DNA of 38,697 nucleotides, taken from the NCBI RefSeq assembly GCF_009649815.1, contig NZ_WJIC01000047.1, positions 1 to 38,697 on the forward strand. The letters are read 5' to 3'. How positions within the stretch are numbered: position 1 is the first letter of the stretch; the number at the start of each line of letters is the position of its first letter. The DNA comes from Nocardia sp. SYP-A9097. GTDB lineage: Bacteria; Actinomycetota; Actinomycetes; Mycobacteriales; Mycobacteriaceae. The translations under genes were made by a program, and so were the position numbers. This document shows, one piece after another, positions 23,205 through 31,253 of the stretch. A model generated the notes under the pieces. It searched no databases, was not told the DNA's origin, and saw only the letters and a program-made list of their open reading frames with translations.

Positions 23205-24672
23205 GCGGCGGCGAGAGTGTGAGAGGCTCGCGTGGGGGCTCGTAGGTGGCCCACGCGGTGGCGAGCCGACGCGCTGCCTCGCGTAGATCCTGTTGTGCCG
23301 CAACGAAACTGATGCGAATCCTGTCGGCGCTGCCGGCGGCGTCGAGGCCGGTACCGGGGAGGATGGCGACACCGTGCCGCAGTGCTCGCTGCGCGAAGGA
23401 GGTCCCGTCGCCGTGTGGGAGACGGATCCACAGCGTCTGTCCGCCGGAGGCTTCGGGCACCTCCCACTCGGGTAGTCGCGCGGCGAGCTCGGCGCGAAGC
23501 AGATCATGGCTTTCCTTGCGCTCCACCGCGATTCGCTCGGTCAGCACATCGAGTTGAGGGATCACTTCGACGGCTGCCAGCTGCGCGGGGATATTGCCGC
23601 CCAGATCATGTACGGCGCGCAGTCTGCCGAGACGGGCGATCACCGCCACGGGTGCTCGCACCCACCCGATCCGCAGTCCACCCCACACGATCTTGCTCAG
23701 CGACCCGATGGAGATTATCGAATCGTCGTACGCCGCAAGCAGTTTCGGTACCTCGATACCCGGAAACAGCAGGTCCGCGAGCACTTCGTCATCCACCACC
23801 GGAACCCCTGCGGCCGCAGCGGATTCGATGAGCCTGCGCCGTGCGAGATCGGAGAGCGAACTCCCCGTGGGGTTGTGGCAGGTAGCGACGACATAGGCCA
23901 GCGCCGCCCGCCCGAGCCCGATATTCCCGCTGCCCCGCCCAGCCGAAACCGCCTTTGGCCCAACGGATCTGCAGTCCTGTCCTACCGGGATGGTCCCCAA
24001 TCCGATGGGTCTGCTCTCGGGTACGGCCGCGACCTCGCGAAATACTTCGAGCGCACCGGGATACGTGGGCGCTTCGACCAGCACCCGATCACCCGGCCGC
24101 AGAAATGCGCGCGCGATCAGTGACAGCGCCTGCTGCCCGCCCCCGGTGACCAGTATCTGCCCGGCCTCGGTGGGCACCCCGCGGGCGCGGTAGCGATCGG
24201 CGATCACACTGCGCAACTCCGCGATTCCCATCGGGTGATACCCGATATCCGCGGTAATCGCCCCCAACCGCCGCCCCGCACGCAGGTACGCCTCGACCAG
24301 TTCGGTCGGCGGAGTATTCGGCGCGGCGCAGGCCAGGGCGATGACATCGGCCTCCGGCTCCAATAGTTGCAAAAACGCCGGTGCCCCGGTCGTATCCGGC
24401 GGCGCATCCACGGGTTCCCCCGCGACTCGGGTCCCACTGCCCTGCCGCCGCACCACCCGCTCCTCCACGCTGAGCAGCTCATACGCGGCGACCACCGTAT
24501 TCCGCCCGACCGCAAGCGCTTTCGCCAGTCCCCGATCGGTCGGCAACCGGGTCCCGGGCGCGAGCTCCCCGGTGTCGATCAGCGCGCGCAGCCTCCCGGC
24601 GAGCAGCAGATACAGTGGTCCCCGCCCAGCCGACCACCGCCCAAGTCGGTTGGCGACTTCGATTGGCTCCAT
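23194..24672 (-). CDS. MocR-type regulator: GntR helix-turn-helix fused to an aminotransferase-like domain
   Basis: A 492-residue protein. Residues 10-80 form a GntR winged helix, with GTRLPTDRGLAKALAVGRNTV and the wing RRQGSGTRV. Residues from about 110 form a fold-type I PLP domain. It has TGGGQQALSLIARAF, VEAPTYPG, CHNPTG, VDDEV and the PLP lysine in SIGSLSKIVWGG (about residue 323). MocR proteins sense PLP or amino compounds and usually act on a neighbouring gene. The ATG at 24672 is chosen because the frame upstream (to 24825) lacks homology. A 23-bp palindrome covers that start. The divergent cupin gene is the likely target. Confidence 0.92.
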   Translation of the reverse strand: MEPIEVANRLGRWSAGRGPLYLLLAGRLRALIDTGELAPGTRLPTDRGLAKALAVGRNTVVAAYELLSVEERVVRRQGSGTRVAGEPVDAPPDTTGAPAFLQLLEPEADVIALACAAPNTPPTELVEAYLRAGRRLGAITADIGYHPMGIAELRSVIADRYRARGVPTEAGQILVTGGGQQALSLIARAFLRPGDRVLVEAPTYPGALEVFREVAAVPESRPIGLGTIPVGQDCRSVGPKAVSAGRGSGNIGLGRAALAYVVATCHNPTGSSLSDLARRRLIESAAAAGVPVVDDEVLADLLFPGIEVPKLLAAYDDSIISIGSLSKIVWGGLRIGWVRAPVAVIARLGRLRAVHDLGGNIPAQLAAVEVIPQLDVLTERIAVERKESHDLLRAELAARLPEWEVPEASGGQTLWIRLPHGDGTSFAQRALRHGVAILPGTGLDAAGSADRIRISFVAAQQDLREAARRLATAWATYEPPREPLTLSPPLSV

Positions 24673-24684
24673 AAGGGAACCAAT
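24662..24684. promoter_or_regulatory. 23-bp palindromic operator over the MocR-gene start
   Basis: The pattern ATTGG-n-TCC-n-T-n-A-n-GGA-n-CCAAT (24662-24684) pairs at 9 of 11 positions and overlaps the ATG at 24672. It is the only strong dyad in the MocR-cupin region and suits autoregulation plus control of the cupin gene. Confidence 0.6.
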
Positions 24685-24727
24685 TCTGCCGCATTGGCCC
24701 TGTATTCCCCCACCCACCCGAACCACC

Positions 24728-25057
24728 ATGTTCCCCATGGAAAAGATCAACATCGCCGAGGTCATCGCCACTCTCCCGGGCCCCTTCCAGCCCCGAGACC
24801 TCGCCACCCCCAACGACTCCGTCATCCGCCTGGCCCGCTTGCACGGCGAATTCCCCTGGCATCACCACGACGAAGACGAACTCTTCCTCTGCTGGGACGG
24901 CACCTTCCGCCTGGACCTCCAAGACCACGCCCCGATAACCCTCCACCCGGGCGAAATATTCGTAGTCCCAGCCGGTCTGGAGCATCGCCCGGTCGCTGCC
25001 ACCCCCGCTCATGTCTTGATGATCGAGCGTCCCGAGACCAAGCAGCACGGCAACTGA
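24728..25057 (+). CDS. small cupin-domain protein
   Basis: A 109-residue single-domain cupin. Motif 1 is FPWHHHDEDELFLCWDGTFRL (split: HHHDEDE about residues 47-53, then the glycine), with three histidines and a glutamate for metal. Motif 2 is LHPGEIFVVPAGLEHRPVA (about 76-94). Small cupins of this kind may be isomerases or dioxygenases; the reaction is unknown. Start is ATG 24728 or 24737, three codons in. It is divergent from the MocR regulator and probably controlled by it. Confidence 0.85.
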   Translation: MFPMEKINIAEVIATLPGPFQPRDLATPNDSVIRLARLHGEFPWHHHDEDELFLCWDGTFRLDLQDHAPITLHPGEIFVVPAGLEHRPVAATPAHVLMIERPETKQHGN

Positions 25058-25326
25058 TCAAGGTTGGCGTGGCTTCCTATCTCGCCCTGGTTTCGTAGGC
25101 AGAGAGGCGGCCGACCCATGTCTCGATCGAGCCGACCCGGCCGGGGCACCACTCGGCCGGCAGCGAAAACCAGGCACTGTGGCCAGATTGGGAGCCGTAC
25201 CCGACTTACCCTTCCGCACTTGGGAATGCACTCACCCTCCCAGCCGAGTCGACCGGCGACATCCACATGTTGATCGATTGGGACGAATGAGACTTCGAAG
25301 TCCTTATGTGATTCGAGGGCGGACGG
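25058..25326. other. intergenic region with no supported gene
   Basis: About 270 bases between the cupin gene and the hairpin at 25327. Open frames here have no recognisable domain, and I see no promoter-like pair worth calling. Confidence 0.4.
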
Positions 25327-25367
25327 CCGAACGGCCGCAATCGGTGAAATCGATTGCGGCCGTTCGG
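25327..25367 (-). terminator. 17-bp perfect hairpin after the FAD oxidoreductase gene
   Basis: Positions 25327-25343 pair without mismatch with 25351-25367 around a 7-base loop (GTGAAAT), 15 bases past the oxidoreductase stop. No U-run follows. It probably ends the minus-strand transcript and may also stop reads from the cupin gene. Confidence 0.8.
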
Positions 25368-25381
25368 GATTAAGTTGTCGG

Positions 25382-26800
25382 TCAGCTGTCGAAGCCCAGG
25401 CCGGTGGCGTCCATGACGCGGAGCCAGAGGTTTCGTTTGCCGCCCCGCTGGTCTGCTCGGGCGAGGGACCAGCGTGTGAGTTGAATGCCGATGGAGCGGA
25501 AGGGCTCGGGGGGCATGGGGAGGGGGCGGGATTTGACCATCCGGAGGCGGGTACGTTCGGTGTCCAGGTTCCAGAGGCGGTCGAGCATTACCTCTGCGCC
25601 GAAACGTGTTGCGCCGACGCCCAATCCGGTGTAGCCGACCGCGTAGGCCAGCTTGCCCTTGTACGCCTTGCCGAAGAAGGCGCAGAAGCGGCCGCAGGTG
25701 TCGATGATGCCGCCCCAGCGGTGGGTGAAGCGGACTCCGTCCAATTGAGGGAAGGTTTGGAAGAAGTGCTGGGACAGGATTTCGAAGGTCGCCTCGTTGT
25801 AATCCAGTGCGGGCGCGATCTTTCCATTGTAGTGGTAGATGGCGTCGTAACCGCCGAACAGGATGCGATTGTCGCTGGTCAGGCGGTAGTAGTGGAAGCG
25901 GTACGAGGCATCGCCCAAGCCCATGCGGTGTTTGCCCCAGCCGATGGATTCCAGCTGCTCCGGGGTCAACGGTTCGGTCATGAGCGCGTAGTCGTAGACC
26001 GGCACCACATGTCGTGACACCTTGGCCAGCGGACCCTGGAATGCGTTGGTGCACAACGCGACTCGCGGCGCACGCACCTCACCGTGCGGGGTGTGCAGGG
26101 TGAGCGTGCCACCCTTGGACTTGGAAATCCGCTGCACCGGCGTGCCTTCGTAGATGCGCACGCCCTTCTCCAGGCAGGCGCGGCGCAGGCCCCAGGCCAG
26201 TCGGGCGGGGTCGAGCATGGCGACGCCGTCCCGGTCCCACCAGCCGCCGAGGTAGGTGGGGGAGTGCACCAGGTCCTGCACCTCCTCCGCGTTGAACAGT
26301 TCACTGCGATAACCGAGTTCGATCGCCGCTTCGTGGCTCTCCTGCAGCCACTCCAACTCGTGCGGCATGGTGGCCACCTCGAGCTCGCCGGTGCGCTCGA
26401 AATCGCAGTCGATGCTGTAGCGACGGATGGTGGCCTCGATGGCGTCCAGGTTTTCCCGGCCCAGCCGTTCGAGCTGATCGATCTCTTCGGGGAAGCGGTC
26501 CACACCATTGGAGAGGCCGTGGGTCAGGCTCGCCGCGCAGAAACCGCCATTGCGGCCGGAGGCGGCGTGCCCGCACATGGCGGATTCGACGAGTACGACG
26601 TCGATATCGGGGAACCTCTCCTTTGCCAGCAGCGCCGTCCACAATCCGCTGTACCCGCCGCCGATGATCGCCAGATCGGCGGTCGTGGCCTGGGTGAGGG
26701 GATCATTGGGGTGCGGACGCTCCGGCCGGTCGGTCCAGAACGGCGTCGGCGCTGCCTCGGAGAGTGCCGACGCCAACAGTTTGCTTCCTTTGGCCTGCAT
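25382..26800 (-). CDS. FAD-dependent oxidoreductase (DAO family, PuuB-like amine oxidase)
   Basis: A 472-residue flavoprotein of the D-amino-acid-oxidase/glycine-oxidase superfamily. The FAD fold is ADLAIIGGGYSGLWTALLAKE (split: IIGGGYSG about 45-52). The family motif CGHAASGRNGGFC (about 75-87) and late GYTGLGVGATRFGAE (about 385-399) match gamma-glutamylputrescine oxidase-like enzymes. Set beside a polyamine importer and an aminobutyraldehyde dehydrogenase, it most likely oxidises putrescine, a glutamylated amine or a similar amine. AAAGGAG precedes the ATG at 26800. It follows potC, but a terminator (26887-26928) lies between them. Confidence 0.88.
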   Translation of the reverse strand: MQAKGSKLLASALSEAAPTPFWTDRPERPHPNDPLTQATTADLAIIGGGYSGLWTALLAKERFPDIDVVLVESAMCGHAASGRNGGFCAASLTHGLSNGVDRFPEEIDQLERLGRENLDAIEATIRRYSIDCDFERTGELEVATMPHELEWLQESHEAAIELGYRSELFNAEEVQDLVHSPTYLGGWWDRDGVAMLDPARLAWGLRRACLEKGVRIYEGTPVQRISKSKGGTLTLHTPHGEVRAPRVALCTNAFQGPLAKVSRHVVPVYDYALMTEPLTPEQLESIGWGKHRMGLGDASYRFHYYRLTSDNRILFGGYDAIYHYNGKIAPALDYNEATFEILSQHFFQTFPQLDGVRFTHRWGGIIDTCGRFCAFFGKAYKGKLAYAVGYTGLGVGATRFGAEVMLDRLWNLDTERTRLRMVKSRPLPMPPEPFRSIGIQLTRWSLARADQRGGKRNLWLRVMDATGLGFDS

Positions 26801-26847
26801 GGCCGATCAACTCCTTTTCTCTAGCCGCACGGTCCAGCCGGGCGGCC

Positions 26848-26866
26848 CAACTCACTGTTGTGTTGG
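26848..26866. promoter_or_regulatory. variant CAAC/GTTG repeat upstream of the FAD oxidoreductase gene
   Basis: CAAC at 26848-26851 pairs with GTTG at 26857-26860 (N5), and CCAAC (26847) pairs with GTTGG (26862-26866) at N10. It resembles, but does not match, the N7 boxes elsewhere. Control by the same regulator is possible only as a guess. Confidence 0.3.
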
Positions 26867-26886
26867 TTTGTGGGGTGGGTACGCAA

Positions 26887-26928
26887 AAGCCGCCGGTGGT
26901 CGACGACTACGACCGGGCCCGGCGGCTT
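26887..26928 (-). terminator. intrinsic terminator between potC and the FAD oxidoreductase gene
   Basis: Arms 26887-26896 and 26919-26928 are perfectly complementary (10 bp). On the minus strand the stem leads into TTTTGC. The loop contains an inner GGTCG/CGACC hairpin. It lies 10 bases after the potC stop. Confidence 0.8.
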
Positions 26929-26937
26929 GCGGGGAAC

Positions 26938-27768
26938 TCAGCTGAAGGACGCGCGATCGTCCGAGCGGCGGCGATTACGCAGCTGCCCGGCGATGACGAA
27001 GACCAGCGAGAGCAGGAAGGTGAGACTGGCGACCGCGTTCACCTGCGGCGGAATGCCACGCAGGTTGATACCCCAGACATACATGGGGAACGTCTCGGTC
27101 GTACCGGAGGTGAAGTTGGTGACGACGAAATCGTCGAATGACAGCGAGAACGCCAACAGCGCCGCCGCCATGATGCCGGGCCAGGCCAGTGGCAGGACAA
27201 CGGACCGGAACGCCTGGAAAGGCGTTGCGTAAAGGTCCATTGCTGCCTCCTGGAGCCTCGGGTCCAATCCGGCCAACCGTGCTTTCACGGTTACCACGAC
27301 GAACGAGAGGCAAAACATCACGTGTGCAATGAGGATAGCCCAGAAACCGAGTGGAATGCCGAATCCGATGAACAAAGTCAGTAGCGATGACCCCATTACG
27401 ATCTCCGGCGTCGCCATCGGTACGAAAATCAGCGTCTGCACCGCGGAGCGACCGGTGAAACGGTAGCGGGCCAGCGCGAATGCGATACCGGTGCCGAGCG
27501 CGGTCGAAATGATCGCGGCGAGCACTCCGATGAGCAGACTCATTATGAGCGCGTCTTTCAACCCGGCCGGATCGAACATATGCGTCCAGTTGTGCAGGGT
27601 GAAATTGAAGTCGTGCAGATCGAGCAAGTATGTGGTGTTGCGGCTACCCGGCTGATTGAACGACAGCAGAATCACCACCGCGATCGGCGCGAGCATGTAC
27701 GCCAGAATCACCCAGCCGAGCACGAGCACCGCGTTGGCCCGAATCCAGGCCCAGAGTCGACGTGCCAT
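26938..27768 (-). CDS. potC: polyamine ABC transporter permease (PotC/YdcV type)
   Basis: A 276-residue inner-membrane permease with six hydrophobic segments. The cytoplasmic coupling (EAA) loop reads EAAMDLYATPFQAFRSVVLP (about residues 176-195). The N-terminal AVVILLSFN and C-terminal FVVTNFTSGTTETFPMYVWG are typical of PotC. With PotB it forms the channel for putrescine/spermidine import. The ATG at 27768 lies one base after the potB stop with GAGGTGG upstream. An earlier in-frame start (27783) would overlap potB by 14 bases. Confidence 0.93.
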   Translation of the reverse strand: MARRLWAWIRANAVLVLGWVILAYMLAPIAVVILLSFNQPGSRNTTYLLDLHDFNFTLHNWTHMFDPAGLKDALIMSLLIGVLAAIISTALGTGIAFALARYRFTGRSAVQTLIFVPMATPEIVMGSSLLTLFIGFGIPLGFWAILIAHVMFCLSFVVVTVKARLAGLDPRLQEAAMDLYATPFQAFRSVVLPLAWPGIMAAALLAFSLSFDDFVVTNFTSGTTETFPMYVWGINLRGIPPQVNAVASLTFLLSLVFVIAGQLRNRRRSDDRASFS

Positions 27769-27769
27769 C

Positions 27770-28672
27770 TCACACCACCTCATCGGTGTCGGTCTTGCGC
27801 AGGTACAACATCACCAGCACCAGAATCGCGACCATCAGTACGACCGAGAGCGCGGAGCCGACCGGCAGGTCCTTCACCACCAGCAGGCGGGACTGGATGA
27901 CATTGCCGATCATGGTGGTGCTGGTATTGCCCAGCAGTTGCGAGTTCACATAGTCGCCGGTGGCGGGCACGAAGGTGAGCAGGGTGCCCGCGACAATGCC
28001 GGGCATGGTGAGAGGCAACGTAACTCGCATGAAGGTCCGCACCGGACCGTGCGCGAGATCGGCCGAAGCCTCCAGCAGTCGCGGATCGAGCTTGTCCAGG
28101 GAGGTGTACAGCGGCAGCACCGTGAACGGCAGGAAGTTGTAGACAATGCCCGCGATCACCGCGATGGGAGTGGCCAGCAGTCGTCCGTCCGGGCCGAGTA
28201 GATGGATCGCCCGCAGCACCGAAACCAGCGGACCGGTATCGGCCAGAATCGCTTTCCACGCGAAGGTGCGCACCAGGAAGCTGGTGAAGAATGGTGCGAC
28301 CACCAGGATCAGCATGAGGTTCTTCCACCGCCCACTCTTGAGCGCGATGGCGTATGCCAGCGGATAGCCGATGGCGATGCACAGCACGGTCGCGATCAGC
28401 GAATAGGCCAGCGACCGGAAGATCTGCGGCTGATACAGATTCCACGCGTAGCTGAAATTGTCCAGCGAGAACGTCTGCGCGTAACCGGTTTCGATGGACC
28501 CGGTGCGGTCGTACATGCTGGCCGCGAGCAGCTGCACCGTCGGCACCGCGAAGAACACCAGCAGGAAGATGATGCCGGGCGCGAGCAGCAGATACGGTGC
28601 GAGACCGCGCTTTCCGCGCGGTGCGTCCACGGGGGCCGCCGCGGCCGTGGAAGCGGGTAGGACGGCGGGCAT
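27770..28672 (-). CDS. potB: polyamine ABC transporter permease (PotB type)
   Basis: A 300-residue permease with six membrane segments after a short N-terminus. It has LAPGIIFLLVFFAVPTVQLL (first helix) and the coupling loop LLEASADLAHGPVRTFMRVT (about residues 198-217), the EAA motif. It pairs with PotC. Start and the potA stop overlap as TAATG (28672), a sign of translational coupling. Confidence 0.93.
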   Translation of the reverse strand: MPAVLPASTAAAAPVDAPRGKRGLAPYLLLAPGIIFLLVFFAVPTVQLLAASMYDRTGSIETGYAQTFSLDNFSYAWNLYQPQIFRSLAYSLIATVLCIAIGYPLAYAIALKSGRWKNLMLILVVAPFFTSFLVRTFAWKAILADTGPLVSVLRAIHLLGPDGRLLATPIAVIAGIVYNFLPFTVLPLYTSLDKLDPRLLEASADLAHGPVRTFMRVTLPLTMPGIVAGTLLTFVPATGDYVNSQLLGNTSTTMIGNVIQSRLLVVKDLPVGSALSVVLMVAILVLVMLYLRKTDTDEVV

Positions 28673-29757
28673 TACGACCGTCCCAGTAGGAACGCGTGAT
28701 CGGGGTGCCAGTGCACCGCCACCTGCGAACCGGGCGCGATCACATTGCCGGGACCGGCATTGGGCACCTGCGCGGTGAGCTCCTGACCCCAGGGCGCCTG
28801 CACCAGATACTGGGTGGACACACCCAGGAAGATGGCATCGGTGACAACACCGGTGACATGCGCGCGGCCCTCCGGAACGGATTCGGGATCGCTTGCGAGA
28901 GCGATCTTTTCGGGCCGGATACCGAGCGCGGCCGCACCGGCGGTGACCCGGCAGCGTGCGGCGGGAACCGCGAGCCGATTGCCCTGCGCGTCGATGCTCA
29001 CCGTCTCGCCGCTACCGGTGACCTCGGCCTCGATGAGATTGGTCTGCCCGAGGAAATTGGCCACGAAGGCGCTCGCCGGGAAGTCGTAGATCTCTTGCGG
29101 CGCACCGAATTGCTCGAGCTTGCCCGCGTTCATCACCGCGACGGTATCGGCCATACTCATGGCCTCTTCCTGATCGTGGGTGATGTGCACGAAGGTAATG
29201 CCGACTTCGGTCTGCAGCCGCTTGAGCTCGAGCTGCATCTGCCTGCGAAGCTTGAGATCCAGTGCGCCCAAAGGCTCGTCGAGCAGCAGCACCTCGGGAT
29301 GATTCACCAGCGCGCGGGCCAGCGCCACACGCTGCTGCTGACCGCCGGAGAGCTGTGCTGGCTTACGCGTCGCGAACCCTTCCAGCTGAACGAGTTTCAG
29401 CATCTGATGCGCCTGCTGGCGGGCATCGGCCTTGTTGATTCCCTTGCGCCGCAAGCCGTACGAAACATTGTCCTCGACGGTCATATGCGGGAAGAGCGCA
29501 TAGCTCTGGAAGACGGTATTGATCGGCCGACGGTACGGTCGCAAGGATGTGATGTCCTTGTCGCCCAGCATGATTCGCCCGGAAGTGGGTTCCTCCAGCC
29601 CCGCGATCATGCGCAGCGTGGTGGTCTTACCGCAGCCCGACGCGCCGATAATGGCGAAGAACGAGCCGTCCGGGATGGTGAGATCGAGATTGTCGACGGC
29701 GGAGAAATCGCCGAAACTCTTACTGACGCCCTCGATACGTAGGTCTTGATCGGACAT
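28672..29757 (-). CDS. potA: polyamine ABC transporter ATP-binding protein (PotA type)
   Basis: A 361-residue ATPase. Walker A GASGCGKTT (about 38-46), the Q-loop FQSYALFPH, the signature LSGGQQQRVALARAL (about 138-152), Walker B VLLLDEPLGALD and the H-loop HITHDQEEAM are all intact. The last 120 residues form the TOBE-type regulatory domain. It drives PotBC import. The ATG at 29757 begins nine bases after the potD stop. A GTG at 29769 overlapping that stop is possible. Confidence 0.95.
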   Translation of the reverse strand: MSDQDLRIEGVSKSFGDFSAVDNLDLTIPDGSFFAIIGASGCGKTTTLRMIAGLEEPTSGRIMLGDKDITSLRPYRRPINTVFQSYALFPHMTVEDNVSYGLRRKGINKADARQQAHQMLKLVQLEGFATRKPAQLSGGQQQRVALARALVNHPEVLLLDEPLGALDLKLRRQMQLELKRLQTEVGITFVHITHDQEEAMSMADTVAVMNAGKLEQFGAPQEIYDFPASAFVANFLGQTNLIEAEVTGSGETVSIDAQGNRLAVPAARCRVTAGAAALGIRPEKIALASDPESVPEGRAHVTGVVTDAIFLGVSTQYLVQAPWGQELTAQVPNAGPGNVIAPGSQVAVHWHPDHAFLLGRS

Positions 29758-29765
29758 GTCGATTC

Positions 29766-31001
29766 TCACGCCCCTGTCAGGGCCTGGAACTTGGACTGAT
29801 AGTCCTTTTCCTTGGCTTCGCTCAGCGACATGAAGATCTGCAGCGACTTCTGCATCTCCGGGGTCGGGAAGATCAATTCGTTCTGTGCCAGTTCGGGATT
29901 GAACTTCGCCATTTCCTCCTGCGCACCGGCGACCGGGCAGACATAGTTGACGAAGGCCGAGAGTCGAGCCGCGATGGCCGGGTCGTAATACCAGTCCAGC
30001 AGCGCCATGGCATTGGCGGCGTGCGCGGAGGTGACCGGGATCAGCGCCTCGTCGGAGTAGAGCACCGCGCCCTCGGCCGGGCTGATGAACTTTACCTTCG
30101 GATCCTGCGCATTGAGCTGAATGACATCGCCGGACCAGGCCATACAGGCCGCGATATCGCCCTTGGCCAGATCCTGCACATAGTCATTGCCGGTGAACTT
30201 GCGGATATGCCCGGACTGAACGGCCTTCTGCAACTTGGCAAGTGCGTTGTCGTAGTCGTCATCGGTGAACTTGGCAGCGCTCTTACCGATGGAGTGCAGC
30301 ATCAGGCCCATGGTGTCCGGCATTTCGGTGAGGCAGACGACCTTGCCCTTGAGATCGGGGCGGGTCAGCAGTTCATCGATGCTGCGAACTTCCTTGGTGA
30401 CATTGGTATTAACGCCGATGCCCACCAGGCCGGACTGCCACGGCGCCATGTGATTGTTCTGCGGATCGATATCCGAGTTGCGCAGCATGGGATGCAGATT
30501 CTTCACGAAGTTCGGCATCTTGGAGACGTCGAGCGGCTGGGTGTAACCCTGGCGTACCACGCGCACCGCGGTGGAATCCGAGAGCACCATGATGTCGCGG
30601 GAGATGCTCTGACAGTTGGTCAGCTGCGCGCTGACCTTGCCCCAGAACTCATTGTTGTCATTGATATCCGCGACATAGCTGACCTTGACACCGGACTTGG
30701 CGGTGAATTCCGCCATGGTCGGATGCACTTCGGCATTGTCGGCGGCCTCGTCGAGATAGCCGGGCCAGTTGGAGAAATTGAGGGTCTTCTCCGAGGCCGA
30801 GGCATCGGCGGGGGGCGTGCAGGCGGGGGAACCGCCATTGGAGGACGAACCCTTGGTGCCGCATGCGGCCAGGGTGCCGGCTGCGGCGATAAGACCTCCG
30901 GCGCGCAACAGACCGCGGCGAGAGGGCCGGGCGGAGAGCATGCTGCGCAGCTCGGGAGGGAGTGAGTCCGGAGACTTGTTCATGAGGGGCCGCACCTTCA
31001 T
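29766..31001 (-). CDS. potD: polyamine-binding lipoprotein (PotD/PotF type), Tat-exported
   Basis: A 411-residue solute-binding protein. A twin-arginine signal (SRRGLLR, about 27-33) leads to the lipobox LAAC with lipidated C47. The mature domain starts TLNFSNWPGYLDE and keeps PotD landmarks such as WSGDVIQL and LIPVTSAHAANAMALLDWYYDP. It delivers putrescine/spermidine to PotABC at the outer face of the membrane. Start is the ATG at 31001; one at 30983 is possible and would still keep the Tat signal. It is the first gene of the pot operon, preceded by a structured leader and a CAAC-N7-GTTG box. Confidence 0.93.
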   Translation of the reverse strand: MKVRPLMNKSPDSLPPELRSMLSARPSRRGLLRAGGLIAAAGTLAACGTKGSSSNGGSPACTPPADASASEKTLNFSNWPGYLDEAADNAEVHPTMAEFTAKSGVKVSYVADINDNNEFWGKVSAQLTNCQSISRDIMVLSDSTAVRVVRQGYTQPLDVSKMPNFVKNLHPMLRNSDIDPQNNHMAPWQSGLVGIGVNTNVTKEVRSIDELLTRPDLKGKVVCLTEMPDTMGLMLHSIGKSAAKFTDDDYDNALAKLQKAVQSGHIRKFTGNDYVQDLAKGDIAACMAWSGDVIQLNAQDPKVKFISPAEGAVLYSDEALIPVTSAHAANAMALLDWYYDPAIAARLSAFVNYVCPVAGAQEEMAKFNPELAQNELIFPTPEMQKSLQIFMSLSEAKEKDYQSKFQALTGA

Positions 31002-31010
31002 CGGAACCGG

Positions 31011-31056
31011 TAAAAAAGTTCGCAGCCTTGCTGCGGTGTGGAACTGATAGTTCCAC
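31011..31056 (-). promoter_or_regulatory. structured pot leader with a terminator-like hairpin (possible attenuator)
   Basis: On the minus strand an 8-bp perfect hairpin (31056-31038, loop of 3) comes first. Then follow CGCAGC-AAG-GCTGCG (31035-31021), AAC and U6 (31017-31012), just 10 bases before the potD ATG. The second element is a minimal intrinsic terminator inside the leader. It could be conditional. No known riboswitch class is recognised. Confidence 0.5.
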
Positions 31057-31097
31057 AGTCTTGTTACAAATCAAGCGATTCCATTGAAAATTCCACG

Positions 31098-31121
31098 TTA
31101 CGCAACGAATTTAGTTGTCAA
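31098..31121 (-). promoter_or_regulatory. pot operon promoter
   Basis: Minus-strand TTGACA (31121-31116) and TAACGT (31100 region, 15-base spacer) form a plausible promoter. It overlaps the CAAC-N7-GTTG palindrome. Confidence 0.5.
31103..31117. promoter_or_regulatory. Lrp-type operator candidate (CAAC-N7-GTTG), pot promoter
   Basis: CAAC-GAATTTA-GTTG lies between and over the -35 and -10 boxes of the pot promoter, a position that suits repression. The nearby TTGAAAATTCCA (31084-31095) resembles TTGAAAATTTCCA next to the ald box (20665-20677). Confidence 0.55.
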
Positions 31122-31153
31122 GCGTGGTTTCTCTTGCGTAGGCGCGACAACAA

Positions 31154-31192
31154 GGGCAGGCGCCGATAGGGCAGAGTCATCGGCGCCCGCCC
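31154..31192 (-). terminator. hairpin terminator after the aldehyde dehydrogenase gene
   Basis: Arms 31154-31167 and 31179-31192 match at 13 of 14 positions with an 11-base loop. On the minus strand TTGTTG follows. It separates the dehydrogenase unit from the pot operon promoter. Confidence 0.8.
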
Positions 31193-31253
31193 TCGCGGGC
31201 GACGAGCAGGTTGCCGCACTGCTCGTCGGGCTCTATTGGGTTGTCGAAGCGTG

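Noticed and set aside
28696..29742. A 348-codon plus-strand frame over potA
   Set aside because: Antisense to an ATPase with every motif intact; no homology seen.
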